Shown piece after piece: positions 1-6,693 of a stretch of DNA of 38,455 nucleotides (its first letter is position 1; each line of letters begins with the position of its first letter). This stretch comes from a virus. The notes beneath the pieces were generated by a model. That model made no database searches and had not been told where the DNA came from. It worked only from the letters and a program-made list of their open reading frames with translations. A program made the translations under genes and the position numbers. The stretch is from positions 1 through 38,455 of IMG/VR virus record IMGVR_UViG_3300027852_000100. One strand, 5' to 3'.

Positions 1-78
1 TTCAACAAATTCTTTTTGTTTAATTATTACCCGATCAAAATAAAATTTAAATTCCTTTGCGTCTTTTTGTTCGTTCAT
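1..78 (-). CDS. Partial hypothetical protein, N-terminal 26 codons
   Basis: The ATG on the minus strand is preceded by AAAAGGAGACAATATC, an excellent ribosome site, and the frame stays open to the window edge. It encodes a charged start (MNEQKDAKEFKF...) without a recognisable domain. It is the most downstream visible gene of the leftward operon that begins near 2180. If the window is circular, the frame would continue into the right end and stop after 11 more codons (TAG at 38420-38422). Function unknown. Confidence 0.6.
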   Translation of the reverse strand, partial: MNEQKDAKEFKFYFDRVIIKQKEFVE

Positions 79-103
79 GATATTGTCTCCTTTTATTTTT
101 TAT

Positions 104-733
104 TTATTTAATGTATCTATGATAATTGCAAGTCATCCAAAGAATTTCCGAATAAAGGATGACATGAGTTAATACAAAGTTTCCAGGAATTTCTTTGAAC
201 TTCATCCCGTTTGTAGACTCCAGAAAAAAACCGTCTGCGAAGACCATCGCGTGGCCTACTCCTTTAATTTCGATAAAGTCGAGCGCAATAAAAAAAGAGG
301 GTATTCCTAGTTTATTTCGCAAAATGTATTGGAGCAGTATGGCTTTGTCTTCGCAGTCGCCTGTTTTCAACGTGTAAGTTTCCTCAGGTGTTTGCCAATA
401 ATCTGATGGGTCGAATTTATATTCGATGTCGCATGTGACATATATCAAAGCATCTTCCATAGTTGTGACAGATATATCGTTTTCAAAATCATAAAAATCT
501 ATTTGTCCTATATACTTTTCATCGATAAGCTCACAGGCCGGCACAGATAGCAGGCAAAGAAAGATAACTCCGTACATCAGCCTGTCTTTTATTGTTGGTT
601 TCGGCCTGCCTTGGTTGTATACACGTCGCATTTCTATAACTTGTTTGTGGCTTACATCCAAATATGTTACGATATTTCTGTTAATCCAACCGGCTTTTAT
701 TAGCTCCAAGATTTGCTCATTTTTTTTATTCAT
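104..733 (-). CDS. HTH + membrane segment + transglutaminase-like cysteine protein
   Basis: This 209 aa protein has three parts. Residues 5-45 look like a helix-turn-helix (LELIKAGWINRNIVTYLDVS). Residues 53-67 are a hydrophobic stretch ending in VPAC, like a lipoprotein box. Residues 90-185 carry transglutaminase/cysteine-peptidase-like motifs: TGDCEDK with Cys127 and GHAMVF with His161. The start has a strong site (AAAGGAGACAGCCCA) and overlaps the upstream stop by 8 nt. An in-frame ATG at codon 53 (position 577) would give a plain lipoprotein precursor, MYGVIFLCLLSVPAC. The third catalytic residue is unclear (Glu172 or Asn175). It could be a cell-envelope peptidase or crosslinking enzyme; the role of the N-terminal DNA-binding-like region is unexplained. 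Confidence 0.65.
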   Translation of the reverse strand: MNKKNEQILELIKAGWINRNIVTYLDVSHKQVIEMRRVYNQGRPKPTIKDRLMYGVIFLCLLSVPACELIDEKYIGQIDFYDFENDISVTTMEDALIYVTCDIEYKFDPSDYWQTPEETYTLKTGDCEDKAILLQYILRNKLGIPSFFIALDFIEIKGVGHAMVFADGFFLESTNGMKFKEIPGNFVLTHVILYSEILWMTCNYHRYIK

Positions 734-1181
734 TGGGCTGTCTCCTTTCTTTATTATTTTTCTCTTCTTTCACTTTGGGGAGTTCTTCCATTAGCATCTC
801 AGGAGTAATTCCTTTCCAGCTCCACCCTATCCAAAAAAACCGGTTTTCGTCCTTTAGTTCTTTTAATTTATAGAATGCTTCTATTCGCATCTCGTCTGTG
901 ATGCCTGACCAATCACAACCTGCCCTGATAAGATATTCAGTATCTTTTAATTTATAGAATGCTTCTATTCGCATCTCATCGGTAACGATGTCTTGACAGC
1001 ATCCCATTTGATATTTCCACTCATCAATAAATTCATCCCAATGCTTCACCGCTCCAGCTTCTTTCGCAAGAGGCAAAAGAATATTAAAACATTTTTCATC
1101 TTTAATAGCTTTTCTTAACTTTGCATACTTCTTGCCTTTGAATATTTGCAATGCTAACTTTTTTTGCTTGCTACATTCCAT
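726..1181 (-). CDS. Short member of the GITDEMR 28-residue repeat family
   Basis: This 151 aa protein begins with a cap (KKLALQIFKGKKYAKLRKAIK, then an EHW/KHW region) that closely matches the N-termini of two other proteins in the window, at 28137 and 31830. Two or three repeats follow, built on TDEMRIEAFYKLK. It ends in a Lys/Glu-rich tail. The start has an AAAAAGGAGAAAAAATC site. Repeats with an amphipathic helix and aromatic turn suggest a solenoid used for binding, but no enzymatic motif is present. I do not recognise a named family. Confidence 0.75.
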   Translation of the reverse strand: MECSKQKKLALQIFKGKKYAKLRKAIKDEKCFNILLPLAKEAGAVKHWDEFIDEWKYQMGCCQDIVTDEMRIEAFYKLKDTEYLIRAGCDWSGITDEMRIEAFYKLKELKDENRFFWIGWSWKGITPEMLMEELPKVKEEKNNKERRQPNE

Positions 1182-1213
1182 GATTTTTTCTCCTTTTTAT
1201 TTGTAGTTACTTA

Positions 1214-1245
1214 CTCCTGCCATCTCATTTCCGAGAGGGCAGGAG
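1214..1245 (-). promoter_or_regulatory. Intercistronic GAAA-capped hairpin, copy 3
   Basis: Read on the minus strand, 14 nt pair with the following 14 nt around a GAAA loop (closed by a G-U pair, one C-U mismatch). It lies between the stop of the 52 aa gene and the ribosome site of the repeat-protein gene. It has no U tract after it, so it is not a standard terminator. It shares loop, length and flanks with two other copies in the same operon, at 1440-1471 and 1923-1954. Confidence 0.75.
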
Positions 1246-1252
1246 TAAAGAG

Positions 1253-1411
1253 CTATAGATTGGCTATGTCTCCCCAAATTTTGGGCGGGATAGCCATCCA
1301 GCTAGTTTCCTTTCCTGGTTTTTCTTTACGACTATAAAGCTTGTCGCTATAATAAGAAAATATTGAACATGCTATGAGGTATGTTGCTAAAAACAGTATC
1401 AAGTAACTCAT
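1253..1411 (-). CDS. 52 aa small membrane protein
   Basis: The frame opens at an ATG with AAAAAAAGGAGAAAGTC upstream and encodes a hydrophobic N-terminus (MSYLILFLATYLIACSIF) followed by a basic stretch and an aromatic/proline tail (WMAIPPKIWGD). One membrane helix with the C-terminus probably cytoplasmic is likely; the LIAC string could also be read as a weak lipoprotein box. It sits between two copies of the conserved hairpin. No family is recognised. A Rz-like, holin-like or superinfection role is possible but unsupported. Confidence 0.6.
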   Translation of the reverse strand: MSYLILFLATYLIACSIFSYYSDKLYSRKEKPGKETSWMAIPPKIWGDIANL

Positions 1412-1439
1412 GACTTTCTCCTTTTTTTATAGTTGCTTG

Positions 1440-1471
1440 CCCTTGTTATCCCATTTCTGGAATAGCAAGGG
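1440..1471 (-). promoter_or_regulatory. Intercistronic GAAA-capped hairpin, copy 2
   Basis: It has the same 14-bp stem and GAAA loop architecture as its sister copies, here closed by an A-U pair and with one C-A mismatch. It lies directly after the stop of the 56 aa gene and before the ribosome site of the 52 aa gene. Several stem positions change in a paired fashion relative to the other copies (for example stem position 8 is U-A here and C-G in the others). Confidence 0.75.
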
Positions 1472-1478
1472 TAAAGAA

Positions 1479-1649
1479 CTATTCGGTTTCATTGCGTACG
1501 ACATATTGATAAGGCTCGTCGTATATTCCATATCTGTCCAATTCCATCGTGATTTCAATCTTTACATCTTCAGCGAAACCCGGCTCTGCTTTTTGCATTC
1601 GGTCGGCTATTTTTTTTGCTTCTTTAAATGAATTGGTGTAAGTTATCAT
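1479..1649 (-). CDS. 56 aa acidic protein, paralogue of the 61 aa upstream gene
   Basis: It encodes MITYTNSFKEAKKIADRMQK..., clearly related along its length to the product of 1962-2147: both have SxKEAKK near the N-terminus, EPxxAEDV in the middle, GIYD.PY.Y near the end, and both end in NETE. The start is preceded by AAAAGGAGATAATCAA, part of which encodes the last codons of the upstream gene. The two paralogues and their trailing hairpins look like a duplicated gene-plus-hairpin unit. Function unknown. Confidence 0.75.
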   Translation of the reverse strand: MITYTNSFKEAKKIADRMQKAEPGFAEDVKIEITMELDRYGIYDEPYQYVVRNETE

Positions 1650-1653
1650 TTGA

Positions 1654-1890
1654 TTATCTCCTTTTCCCGTAAAATGTTATGAGTCTCCCTGTTACATTAT
1701 CATGATGACTAGTAGAGCAAAAACCTCTTTCCTCAAATTCTTTTTTGTAAGAAGCGAGTAATGATTTTTCGCTTTCTTCTCCTCTGCCTTTGCATTTGTC
1801 ATGTTTATAATAACGATTGAGATAGTCCTCAACGCTATCGGCTTCTACTGCGCAATCTTGAAAAAATAGGTAAGTTTCTTCTTTTGTCAT
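1654..1890 (-). CDS. 78 aa hypothetical protein
   Basis: The start is the ATG preceded by AAAAGGAGAACAGAATT. An upstream in-frame ATG would run back through the conserved hairpin and lacks a ribosome site. The product is hydrophilic with scattered Cys and His (CAVEADSVEDYLNRYYKHDK, then CSTSHHD) and ends in a basic GKRR. It resembles the short (about 75-80 aa) phage proteins containing a YxLxRYYKHDxC-like stretch, but I cannot name the family. The stop lies 4 nt before the next start, implying translational coupling. Confidence 0.65.
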   Translation of the reverse strand: MTKEETYLFFQDCAVEADSVEDYLNRYYKHDKCKGRGEESEKSLLASYKKEFEERGFCSTSHHDNVTGRLITFYGKRR

Positions 1891-1922
1891 AATTCTGTTC
1901 TCCTTTTTTTTATAGTTGCTTG

Positions 1923-1954
1923 CTCCTACCATCCCATTTCTGAGATGGCAAGAG
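1923..1954 (-). promoter_or_regulatory. Intercistronic GAAA-capped hairpin, copy 1
   Basis: On the minus strand the 14-nt arms pair completely, with G-U wobbles, around a GAAA tetraloop closed by A-U. It follows the stop of the 61 aa gene, with a shared TAGTTCTTTAC flank on the 5' side and GCAACTATAAAA before the next ribosome site. Flanks are shared with the copy at 1440-1471, including the end of the coding sequence. Confidence 0.75.
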
Positions 1955-1961
1955 TAAAGAA

Positions 1962-2147
1962 CTATTCGGTTTCGTTATGAATTACATATTCGTAAGGCGC
2001 GTCATAGATGCCGGAGTCTTTATTGCCTGATCCGTCCGTGCTCTCTGTTACTTGTATCCTTACATCTTCTGCATATTCGGGTTCTTCTTTTTGCATTGCA
2101 AGCGCTACCTTTTTTGCTTCTTTAAGTGAGTTTGCGTATTTTACCAT
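1962..2147 (-). CDS. 61 aa acidic protein, first gene of the leftward operon
   Basis: The product (MVKYANSLKEAKKVALAMQK...) is the paralogue of the 56 aa protein encoded at 1479-1649, with a five-residue insertion in the middle. The start has AAAAGGAGAAAAGAAAA upstream and lies about 33 nt downstream of the predicted transcription start. It is followed by the conserved hairpin. No domain is recognised. The short alpha/beta appearance is compatible with a small regulatory or inhibitor protein, but nothing in the sequence proves this. Confidence 0.75.
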   Translation of the reverse strand: MVKYANSLKEAKKVALAMQKEEPEYAEDVRIQVTESTDGSGNKDSGIYDAPYEYVIHNETE

Positions 2148-2187
2148 TTTTCTTTTCTCCTTTTGTTTTTCTTTCTTTCTTACTTAT

Positions 2188-2216
2188 AATATACACAAGA
2201 TAAACAAAGTTGTCAA
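2188..2216 (-). promoter_or_regulatory. Sigma70-type promoter of the leftward operon
   Basis: On the minus strand the -35 box is TTGACA, a perfect match, followed by 17 bp and TATATT as -10 box. The predicted start is near 2181. It would drive the genes from 2147 down to the left edge of the window. Confidence 0.85.
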
Positions 2217-2274
2217 GTGGTTTAGTAAAAAAAGTAAAAAAAAGTAAAAAAAAGATAGAAAAGCAAAGAAGATA

Positions 2275-3219
2275 ATGGTATACATGGATCACATGAAAGA
2301 AACAACTAAAATAAAATACAAAATATATAGAATAAGATGGTGGTTGGTGCAGTATCTTGCGATGAAAAGACCTGTGCATGTTGATGTTGAGACAAACAAT
2401 ACATGTAATCAGAAATGCTTGTCATGTTGGCATTCTCAAGATGTATTGCCGTTTCGGCTAGGAAGCATGAAGCTGGGTGATGTCGAAAGAATTATAGACG
2501 AGGCTAGTCGACTTGGCGTGAAATCGATAAAGTTTAATTATCGGGGAGAGCCTTCTCTTTATAAATATATCACGGATGTTATTGATTATGCTAAAAGAAA
2601 GGGTATTGTTGATGTGATGATTAACACAAACGGGATAATGAGTCGGGAGAGACTGATAGACATAATAAAGGCAGGAATTACAACGCTAATTATTTCAGTT
2701 GATAGCTTTAAGTCTAACGTATACAGTATGATGCATAATACGACAAAGAGAATTCATTCACGTTTGTTGGGCAACTTAATTTTTTTGAATAGATTAAAAC
2801 AATTAAAACTAATAAAGACAACTCTTGTGATAAATATACACAAAAGCAATCTTAATAATTCGCAAGAGGATGAAGAGCATGACAAACAAAACATAAAGAA
2901 GCTTGATGGGTTTATTGTCAAGACGCGATATACTGAAGATAGAGAAGGCGATCATATCGCGTTTGTTCAGCACAAGAACAGAAAGAAAAGATGTCCGCAT
3001 ATGATGAGAAGGTTGGCAATTTTAGTTAACGGCAAGGTCTATCCTTGTTGTATGAGTTATCTCGAACCGAATGATTTACTTTTAGGAAATATATCTGAGA
3101 ACAAATTAGCGGATATTTGGAACGGAGAAAAGAGAAAGAAACTAATATCAGATTATGCAAAAGGGGTATATGTGAAATCATGTAAAAATTGCAAGTCGGG
3201 GGATATCTGGAAAAGATGA
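2275..3219 (+). CDS. Radical SAM protein with SPASM-type C-terminus
   Basis: The protein is 314 aa. The radical SAM [4Fe-4S] motif CNQKCLSC is at residues 44-51, followed by the typical NYRGEP and INTNGI barrel elements. The C-terminal region has Cys residues at about 240, 258-259, 303 and 306, with GKVYPCC and LGN, which is the SPASM/twitch pattern for auxiliary clusters. Such enzymes mature peptides or act on sugars and alcohols. The stop overlaps the next ATG (ATGA). Starts at 2275, 2284 and 2293 are all possible; none has a good ribosome site. It stands at the head of a rightward gene string leading into the terminase, next to a methyltransferase. The substrate is unknown. Confidence 0.85.
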   Translation: MVYMDHMKETTKIKYKIYRIRWWLVQYLAMKRPVHVDVETNNTCNQKCLSCWHSQDVLPFRLGSMKLGDVERIIDEASRLGVKSIKFNYRGEPSLYKYITDVIDYAKRKGIVDVMINTNGIMSRERLIDIIKAGITTLIISVDSFKSNVYSMMHNTTKRIHSRLLGNLIFLNRLKQLKLIKTTLVINIHKSNLNNSQEDEEHDKQNIKKLDGFIVKTRYTEDREGDHIAFVQHKNRKKRCPHMMRRLAILVNGKVYPCCMSYLEPNDLLLGNISENKLADIWNGEKRKKLISDYAKGVYVKSCKNCKSGDIWKR

Positions 3220-3497
3220 AAGATGTATTGACTATAGACAGAGAGATCTTTAGACTTCAGATAAGGTTTATCTCTTTTAGCAATCTAAAGACATTGCTTG
3301 AAGGTTTGTTTGTATACATAAAGGGAAGAGGAGAAAAATGGCTGGCAACGGCTGACGGAAAGGAGGTATTGTATGATCTCGAACGAAAACAAACAATTAT
3401 TTGGGCAGAACTTCAACGAAGAGGCAAGATGGATAAAAACGATATCGCAGAATTCCAGCGGTGGCTGTACAAAAAACACGAGAAAAAAATATATTGA
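3216..3497 (+). CDS. 93 aa hypothetical protein coupled to radical SAM gene
   Basis: The ATG overlaps the radical SAM stop as ATGA, which decides the start and suggests coupled translation. The product is basic and mostly helical (DREIFRLQIRFISF, then LKTLLEGLFVYIKGRG and a Lys-rich end). No domain is recognised. It is too long and lacks the usual short Cys/Gly-rich core expected for a modified-peptide substrate, so a partner role is a guess only. Confidence 0.65.
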   Translation: MKDVLTIDREIFRLQIRFISFSNLKTLLEGLFVYIKGRGEKWLATADGKEVLYDLERKQTIIWAELQRRGKMDKNDIAEFQRWLYKKHEKKIY

Positions 3498-3507
3498 GGG
3501 GTTTTTT

Positions 3508-4821
3508 ATGATTAAATTAATAGAATGTCCTGTTTGTGATAATGAGGATTGGAAGTCTTTAGATTATTTACGTGATAGGGATTACTGGATTGACAAAGAT
3601 TATATATTTGACGAGCAGATAGGGTTTAAGATATGCAAGACCTGCGGATTTGTTACATATGATTATGTCGAAGAAGAGATATTAAAAGAGAGATACAGGA
3701 GAGCGCGTCCTGTGATGCAATACGCTAATATTTTGACATGTAACAGGAAGAACGAATATCATAAAAAGTTTCTAACTTTAGATTTAATAAAGAAACTAGA
3801 AAGCGTCTACGATGTAGGCTGTGCGCAGGGGTCTTTTTTAAAGATGATGCGAGACAACGGAGTAAAAGAAGTTTCCGGATGTGAATGGAGCAAGGCTTTC
3901 AGAGATTACGCTATTTATGAATACGGGCTTAATGTTACTGAAGATGTCGAAATAGAAAATCGGCAGGACATGATTTGTTATTATCATGTATTCGAACATG
4001 TTCAATATCCGTCTGATGAGTTGCAAAAAGTAAACGAGCGCTTGAAAGATGATGGGTATTTATATATCGCAGTTCCTGAATACATGAATTATCTTGATGA
4101 GCCATCTGGAATGGTATGCGAAAACTTCGAGAAATTATATCAATTAGATCATGTGAACGTGTTTACAAAGACGTCCTTAAAAAATATTCTCAGTAGAAAC
4201 GGTTTTAAAATAATAAAAGAAGACGATAAAATATATGGATATACTGTTTTATGCCAAAAAGCGCTGATCGAAGCTTGCGTGAAAGAGGACCATGATGAGC
4301 TAGAGGGTATATTAAAAAAGCAAAAAGAGGCATTTGAGCATTTGAATAAAAACGAATTCAGTAAAGCGATAGAGGTTTTTCCAGCTTTCCCTGAAGCTTA
4401 CGTAGCTGCTTGTATACAACCGAACATGTTAAAAGATTTCGGAAAGCAGAAAGAGATGCTAGAGAAAGGGTTGAGCGTTTGCCCAGGTAGCGCAAAGATA
4501 AAGATGCAATTAGCAAGATTGTATTTTCAATGGGATGACAGCAATCCGCAAAAGACCTATTATTCTAATAACATAAGAAAGGCTGAAGAGATATTGAACG
4601 CTATAACAGAGGAGAAACCAGGAATAGAAGACTCTTATTATTTGCTTGCATTGATTGAAGCAAAGTATAAGAAAAACTATCAGAAAGCTAGAGAGTATTT
4701 GGGCAGAGTTCTGGAGATCAATCCGACTAAATTCACAGAGTGCAATCAGTTGATCGGATGGATATGGAAGGAACGAGGGCAAAACGAAGGGAAAGTTAAT
4801 GAAAGCGAAACGAGGTTATAA
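3508..4821 (+). CDS. Zinc-ribbon SAM-dependent methyltransferase with TPR C-terminus
   Basis: The start at ATGATTAAATTA follows TTGAGGGG; a longer upstream frame overlaps the previous gene and lacks a site. The 437 aa product has a CPVC...CKTCGF zinc ribbon (residues 6-45), a class I methyltransferase domain with motif I VYDVGCAQG and the post-motif YYHVFEHV, and the LDHVNVFTK string typical of Methyltransf_23-like enzymes of O-antigen and sugar clusters. From about residue 290 it becomes TPR-like (repeated YxxARxYxxWxxP/YxxAxEILxxI helices). Methylation of a sugar or small molecule is likely; the acceptor is unknown. Confidence 0.8.
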   Translation: MIKLIECPVCDNEDWKSLDYLRDRDYWIDKDYIFDEQIGFKICKTCGFVTYDYVEEEILKERYRRARPVMQYANILTCNRKNEYHKKFLTLDLIKKLESVYDVGCAQGSFLKMMRDNGVKEVSGCEWSKAFRDYAIYEYGLNVTEDVEIENRQDMICYYHVFEHVQYPSDELQKVNERLKDDGYLYIAVPEYMNYLDEPSGMVCENFEKLYQLDHVNVFTKTSLKNILSRNGFKIIKEDDKIYGYTVLCQKALIEACVKEDHDELEGILKKQKEAFEHLNKNEFSKAIEVFPAFPEAYVAACIQPNMLKDFGKQKEMLEKGLSVCPGSAKIKMQLARLYFQWDDSNPQKTYYSNNIRKAEEILNAITEEKPGIEDSYYLLALIEAKYKKNYQKAREYLGRVLEINPTKFTECNQLIGWIWKERGQNEGKVNESETRL

Positions 4822-4939
4822 AGAACAGAAATCAAAGATTAGTACAGGGAAATGGTTAGAACGTTATTTTAAAAAACGTACTTGCAGGAAAAGTATTATA
4901 AAACCAATGGTAAATGAGCATGACCATAAACTGGAATAA
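4799..4939 (+). CDS. 46 aa basic hypothetical protein
   Basis: The ATG has GAAGGGAAAGTTA upstream and overlaps the methyltransferase end by 23 nt and the terminase small subunit start by 26 nt. The product is very basic (MKAKRGYKEQKSKIS, then YFKKRTCRKS). It may be a real coupled small gene bridging the two, or chance; there is no homology evidence. Confidence 0.35.
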   Translation: MKAKRGYKEQKSKISTGKWLERYFKKRTCRKSIIKPMVNEHDHKLE

Positions 4940-5453
4940 GATCAAATCTGAGTATATATCAAGCAATATAAGCTATGCCGGATTAGTAGAAAAATATAAC
5001 GTATCCAAGAGCGCGATATTTGCTCAGGCGAAAATAGGGAAATGGGTAGAAAGAAGGAAACAATTCCAATATAATTCAGATACGAAGCTTCAGGAGAAAG
5101 CCGGCGATAGCGAGGCCGACGCCATTCTCAAGATGAAAGAGAAAGAGCGCAGTAAATTTGACAAAATAGAAACTTTGATCTGGCGTTCTATCATGGAGAG
5201 GCTAGTAGATCAGAATGGCAATTTGCTAGGATACGGAGAGAAAAAAGACTTAACTCCTCTACAAGTTGATCGGTTTATGTCTGCATTGATGAAATTACAG
5301 CTTATGCGATATAAAAGTTATGGTCTCGATAGGCTACAATTCACTAGTAAGCACGAAATCACAGGGGCTGACGGAGAGGAAATAAAGTATTTAGTTGAAA
5401 TAAAAGATGTGGCGGTAGATGCAACAAATAGAGATAGAAATAAACTTGAGTGA
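4914..5453 (+). CDS. terS: Terminase small subunit
   Basis: This 179 aa protein starts with an HTH (INWNKIKSEYISSN, then YAGLVEKYNVSKSAI and GKWVERRKQF) typical of small terminase subunits that recognise packaging sites. A helical oligomerisation region (EKERSKFDKIETLIWRSIM) and a C-terminal tail follow. It overlaps the large subunit gene by 35 nt, the usual arrangement. A second ATG two codons downstream (4920) is possible; neither has a clear ribosome site. Confidence 0.85.
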   Translation: MSMTINWNKIKSEYISSNISYAGLVEKYNVSKSAIFAQAKIGKWVERRKQFQYNSDTKLQEKAGDSEADAILKMKEKERSKFDKIETLIWRSIMERLVDQNGNLLGYGEKKDLTPLQVDRFMSALMKLQLMRYKSYGLDRLQFTSKHEITGADGEEIKYLVEIKDVAVDATNRDRNKLE

Positions 5454-6651
5454 GTGGCAGCGAGAAGTATTCAGACGAAGAAATGATTATAGATTTACGG
5501 TTATTAGTGCAGGACGACAGAGCGGGAAGACGTTTTTATGCGTTACATTAAATATATTGTATCTTATACAAAATCCTAATAAAACATGCTGGTGGGTAGC
5601 GCCAACTTTCACTCCTGCGAAGATAGCATTTAGACGCATGCTTACTGCAATCAATTTATACAAAATAGGCCATTCTGTCAATAAATCTGAATTGAGAATA
5701 GTTTTGGCGAATGGATGCGCTGTGGAATTCAAGTCGGCGGAACGAGAAGAGGGGTTAAGGGCTGAGTCAGTAAACTTTATGGTTGTTGATGAAATGGGAC
5801 TGATCAAGCGGGATGCGTGGCAGTACGCGATGAGGGGCACAATAACAGCGACGGAAGCGCCTGTCATTTTTATCGGCACGCCGAAAGGGAAAAACCTCTT
5901 TTATGAATTATTCTTGCAAGGGCAGGATAGAACAGAGAAAGACTCTATTTCTTATCAATTCAGCAGTAGGATGTCGCCTTTTTTCAGCGAAGCTGAATGG
6001 AGAAGAGTGCAGAATTTACCTGAAAGAATTTTTAGACAGGAATACCTTGCTGAATTTTTAGATGATGGTGGGGAAGTATTCCGGAACATACGAAATTGCA
6101 TAAAAGGGAAGTTGGAAGAGCCTCATCCAGGCAGGGCGTATTATGCAGGGATCGATTTAGCAAAGAGTGTTGACTATACGGTTATAATTATACTGAATGC
6201 GCAAGGGCATGTGTGCGCATTCGAGCGATTTAATGAGATAGCGTGGAGTGTCCAGAAAAGACGTATTATAGATATATGCACGAGATATGGAGCTATAGCT
6301 TTAATCGACAGTACAGGAATAGGTGATCCGATCCTGGACGATTTGCAAAGATCGTCTGTGAAAATTAGCGGGTTCAACTTTACTAATACATCTAAGAGAC
6401 ATTTGATAGAAACATTGTCGATGTCTATCGAACGAGAAGACATTAGCTATCCTGAAATTCCTGAGTTGATCAATGAGCTTAATATTTTTACGTTTGAGCA
6501 AACGCAGAGCGGGCTTATTAGATATTCCGCGCCGTCTGGGTTGCATGACGATATAGTGATCGCGTTAGCGTTAGCTAATAAGTTATATGTTGAAAGTTCA
6601 GGCAGGGGCATGATCGAGGCATACGATAGAGAGAATTATTACGAAAATTAA
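5419..6651 (+). CDS. terL: Terminase large subunit
   Basis: The packaging motor is 410 aa. Walker A GRQSGKT lies at residues 32-38 and Walker B MVVDE at 121-125, followed by the coupling string GTPKGKN. The RNase H-fold nuclease shows Asp246 (AGIDLAKS), Asp297 (LIDSTG) and the Asp pair at 377-378 (HDDIVIALA), which coordinate metal in this family. Length fits a Terminase_6/3-type protein. It is followed by a promoter-like sequence rather than an overlapping gene. Confidence 0.95.
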   Translation: MQQIEIEINLSEWQREVFRRRNDYRFTVISAGRQSGKTFLCVTLNILYLIQNPNKTCWWVAPTFTPAKIAFRRMLTAINLYKIGHSVNKSELRIVLANGCAVEFKSAEREEGLRAESVNFMVVDEMGLIKRDAWQYAMRGTITATEAPVIFIGTPKGKNLFYELFLQGQDRTEKDSISYQFSSRMSPFFSEAEWRRVQNLPERIFRQEYLAEFLDDGGEVFRNIRNCIKGKLEEPHPGRAYYAGIDLAKSVDYTVIIILNAQGHVCAFERFNEIAWSVQKRRIIDICTRYGAIALIDSTGIGDPILDDLQRSSVKISGFNFTNTSKRHLIETLSMSIEREDISYPEIPELINELNIFTFEQTQSGLIRYSAPSGLHDDIVIALALANKLYVESSGRGMIEAYDRENYYEN

Positions 6652-6659
6652 AAAAAAAG

Positions 6660-6687
6660 TTGACAGAGGAATAATAATTGCTAACAT
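6660..6687 (+). promoter_or_regulatory. Promoter for portal gene, predicted leaderless transcript
   Basis: TTGACA is followed by 16 bp and TAACAT. Only AACGTT separates the -10 box from the portal ATG, so the A of the start codon falls at the expected +1. No ribosome site precedes the ATG. Two other genes in the window show the same arrangement. Confidence 0.65.
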
Positions 6688-6693
6688 AACGTT

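Noticed and set aside
2271-2286. Possible leaderless start for the radical SAM gene (GATAAT, then GGTATAC, ATG at 2284)
   Set aside because: There is no plausible -35 box upstream; the region is a run of A with scattered G and T, so the match is likely chance.
3373-3507. Upstream extension of the methyltransferase start
   Set aside because: It overlaps the preceding gene and lacks a ribosome site, while the ATG at 3508 has GAGGGG upstream and begins the zinc ribbon correctly.
5487-5879. Open frame on the minus strand across terL
   Set aside because: No ribosome site, lies fully inside the terminase motifs and shows low-complexity composition; shadow frame.
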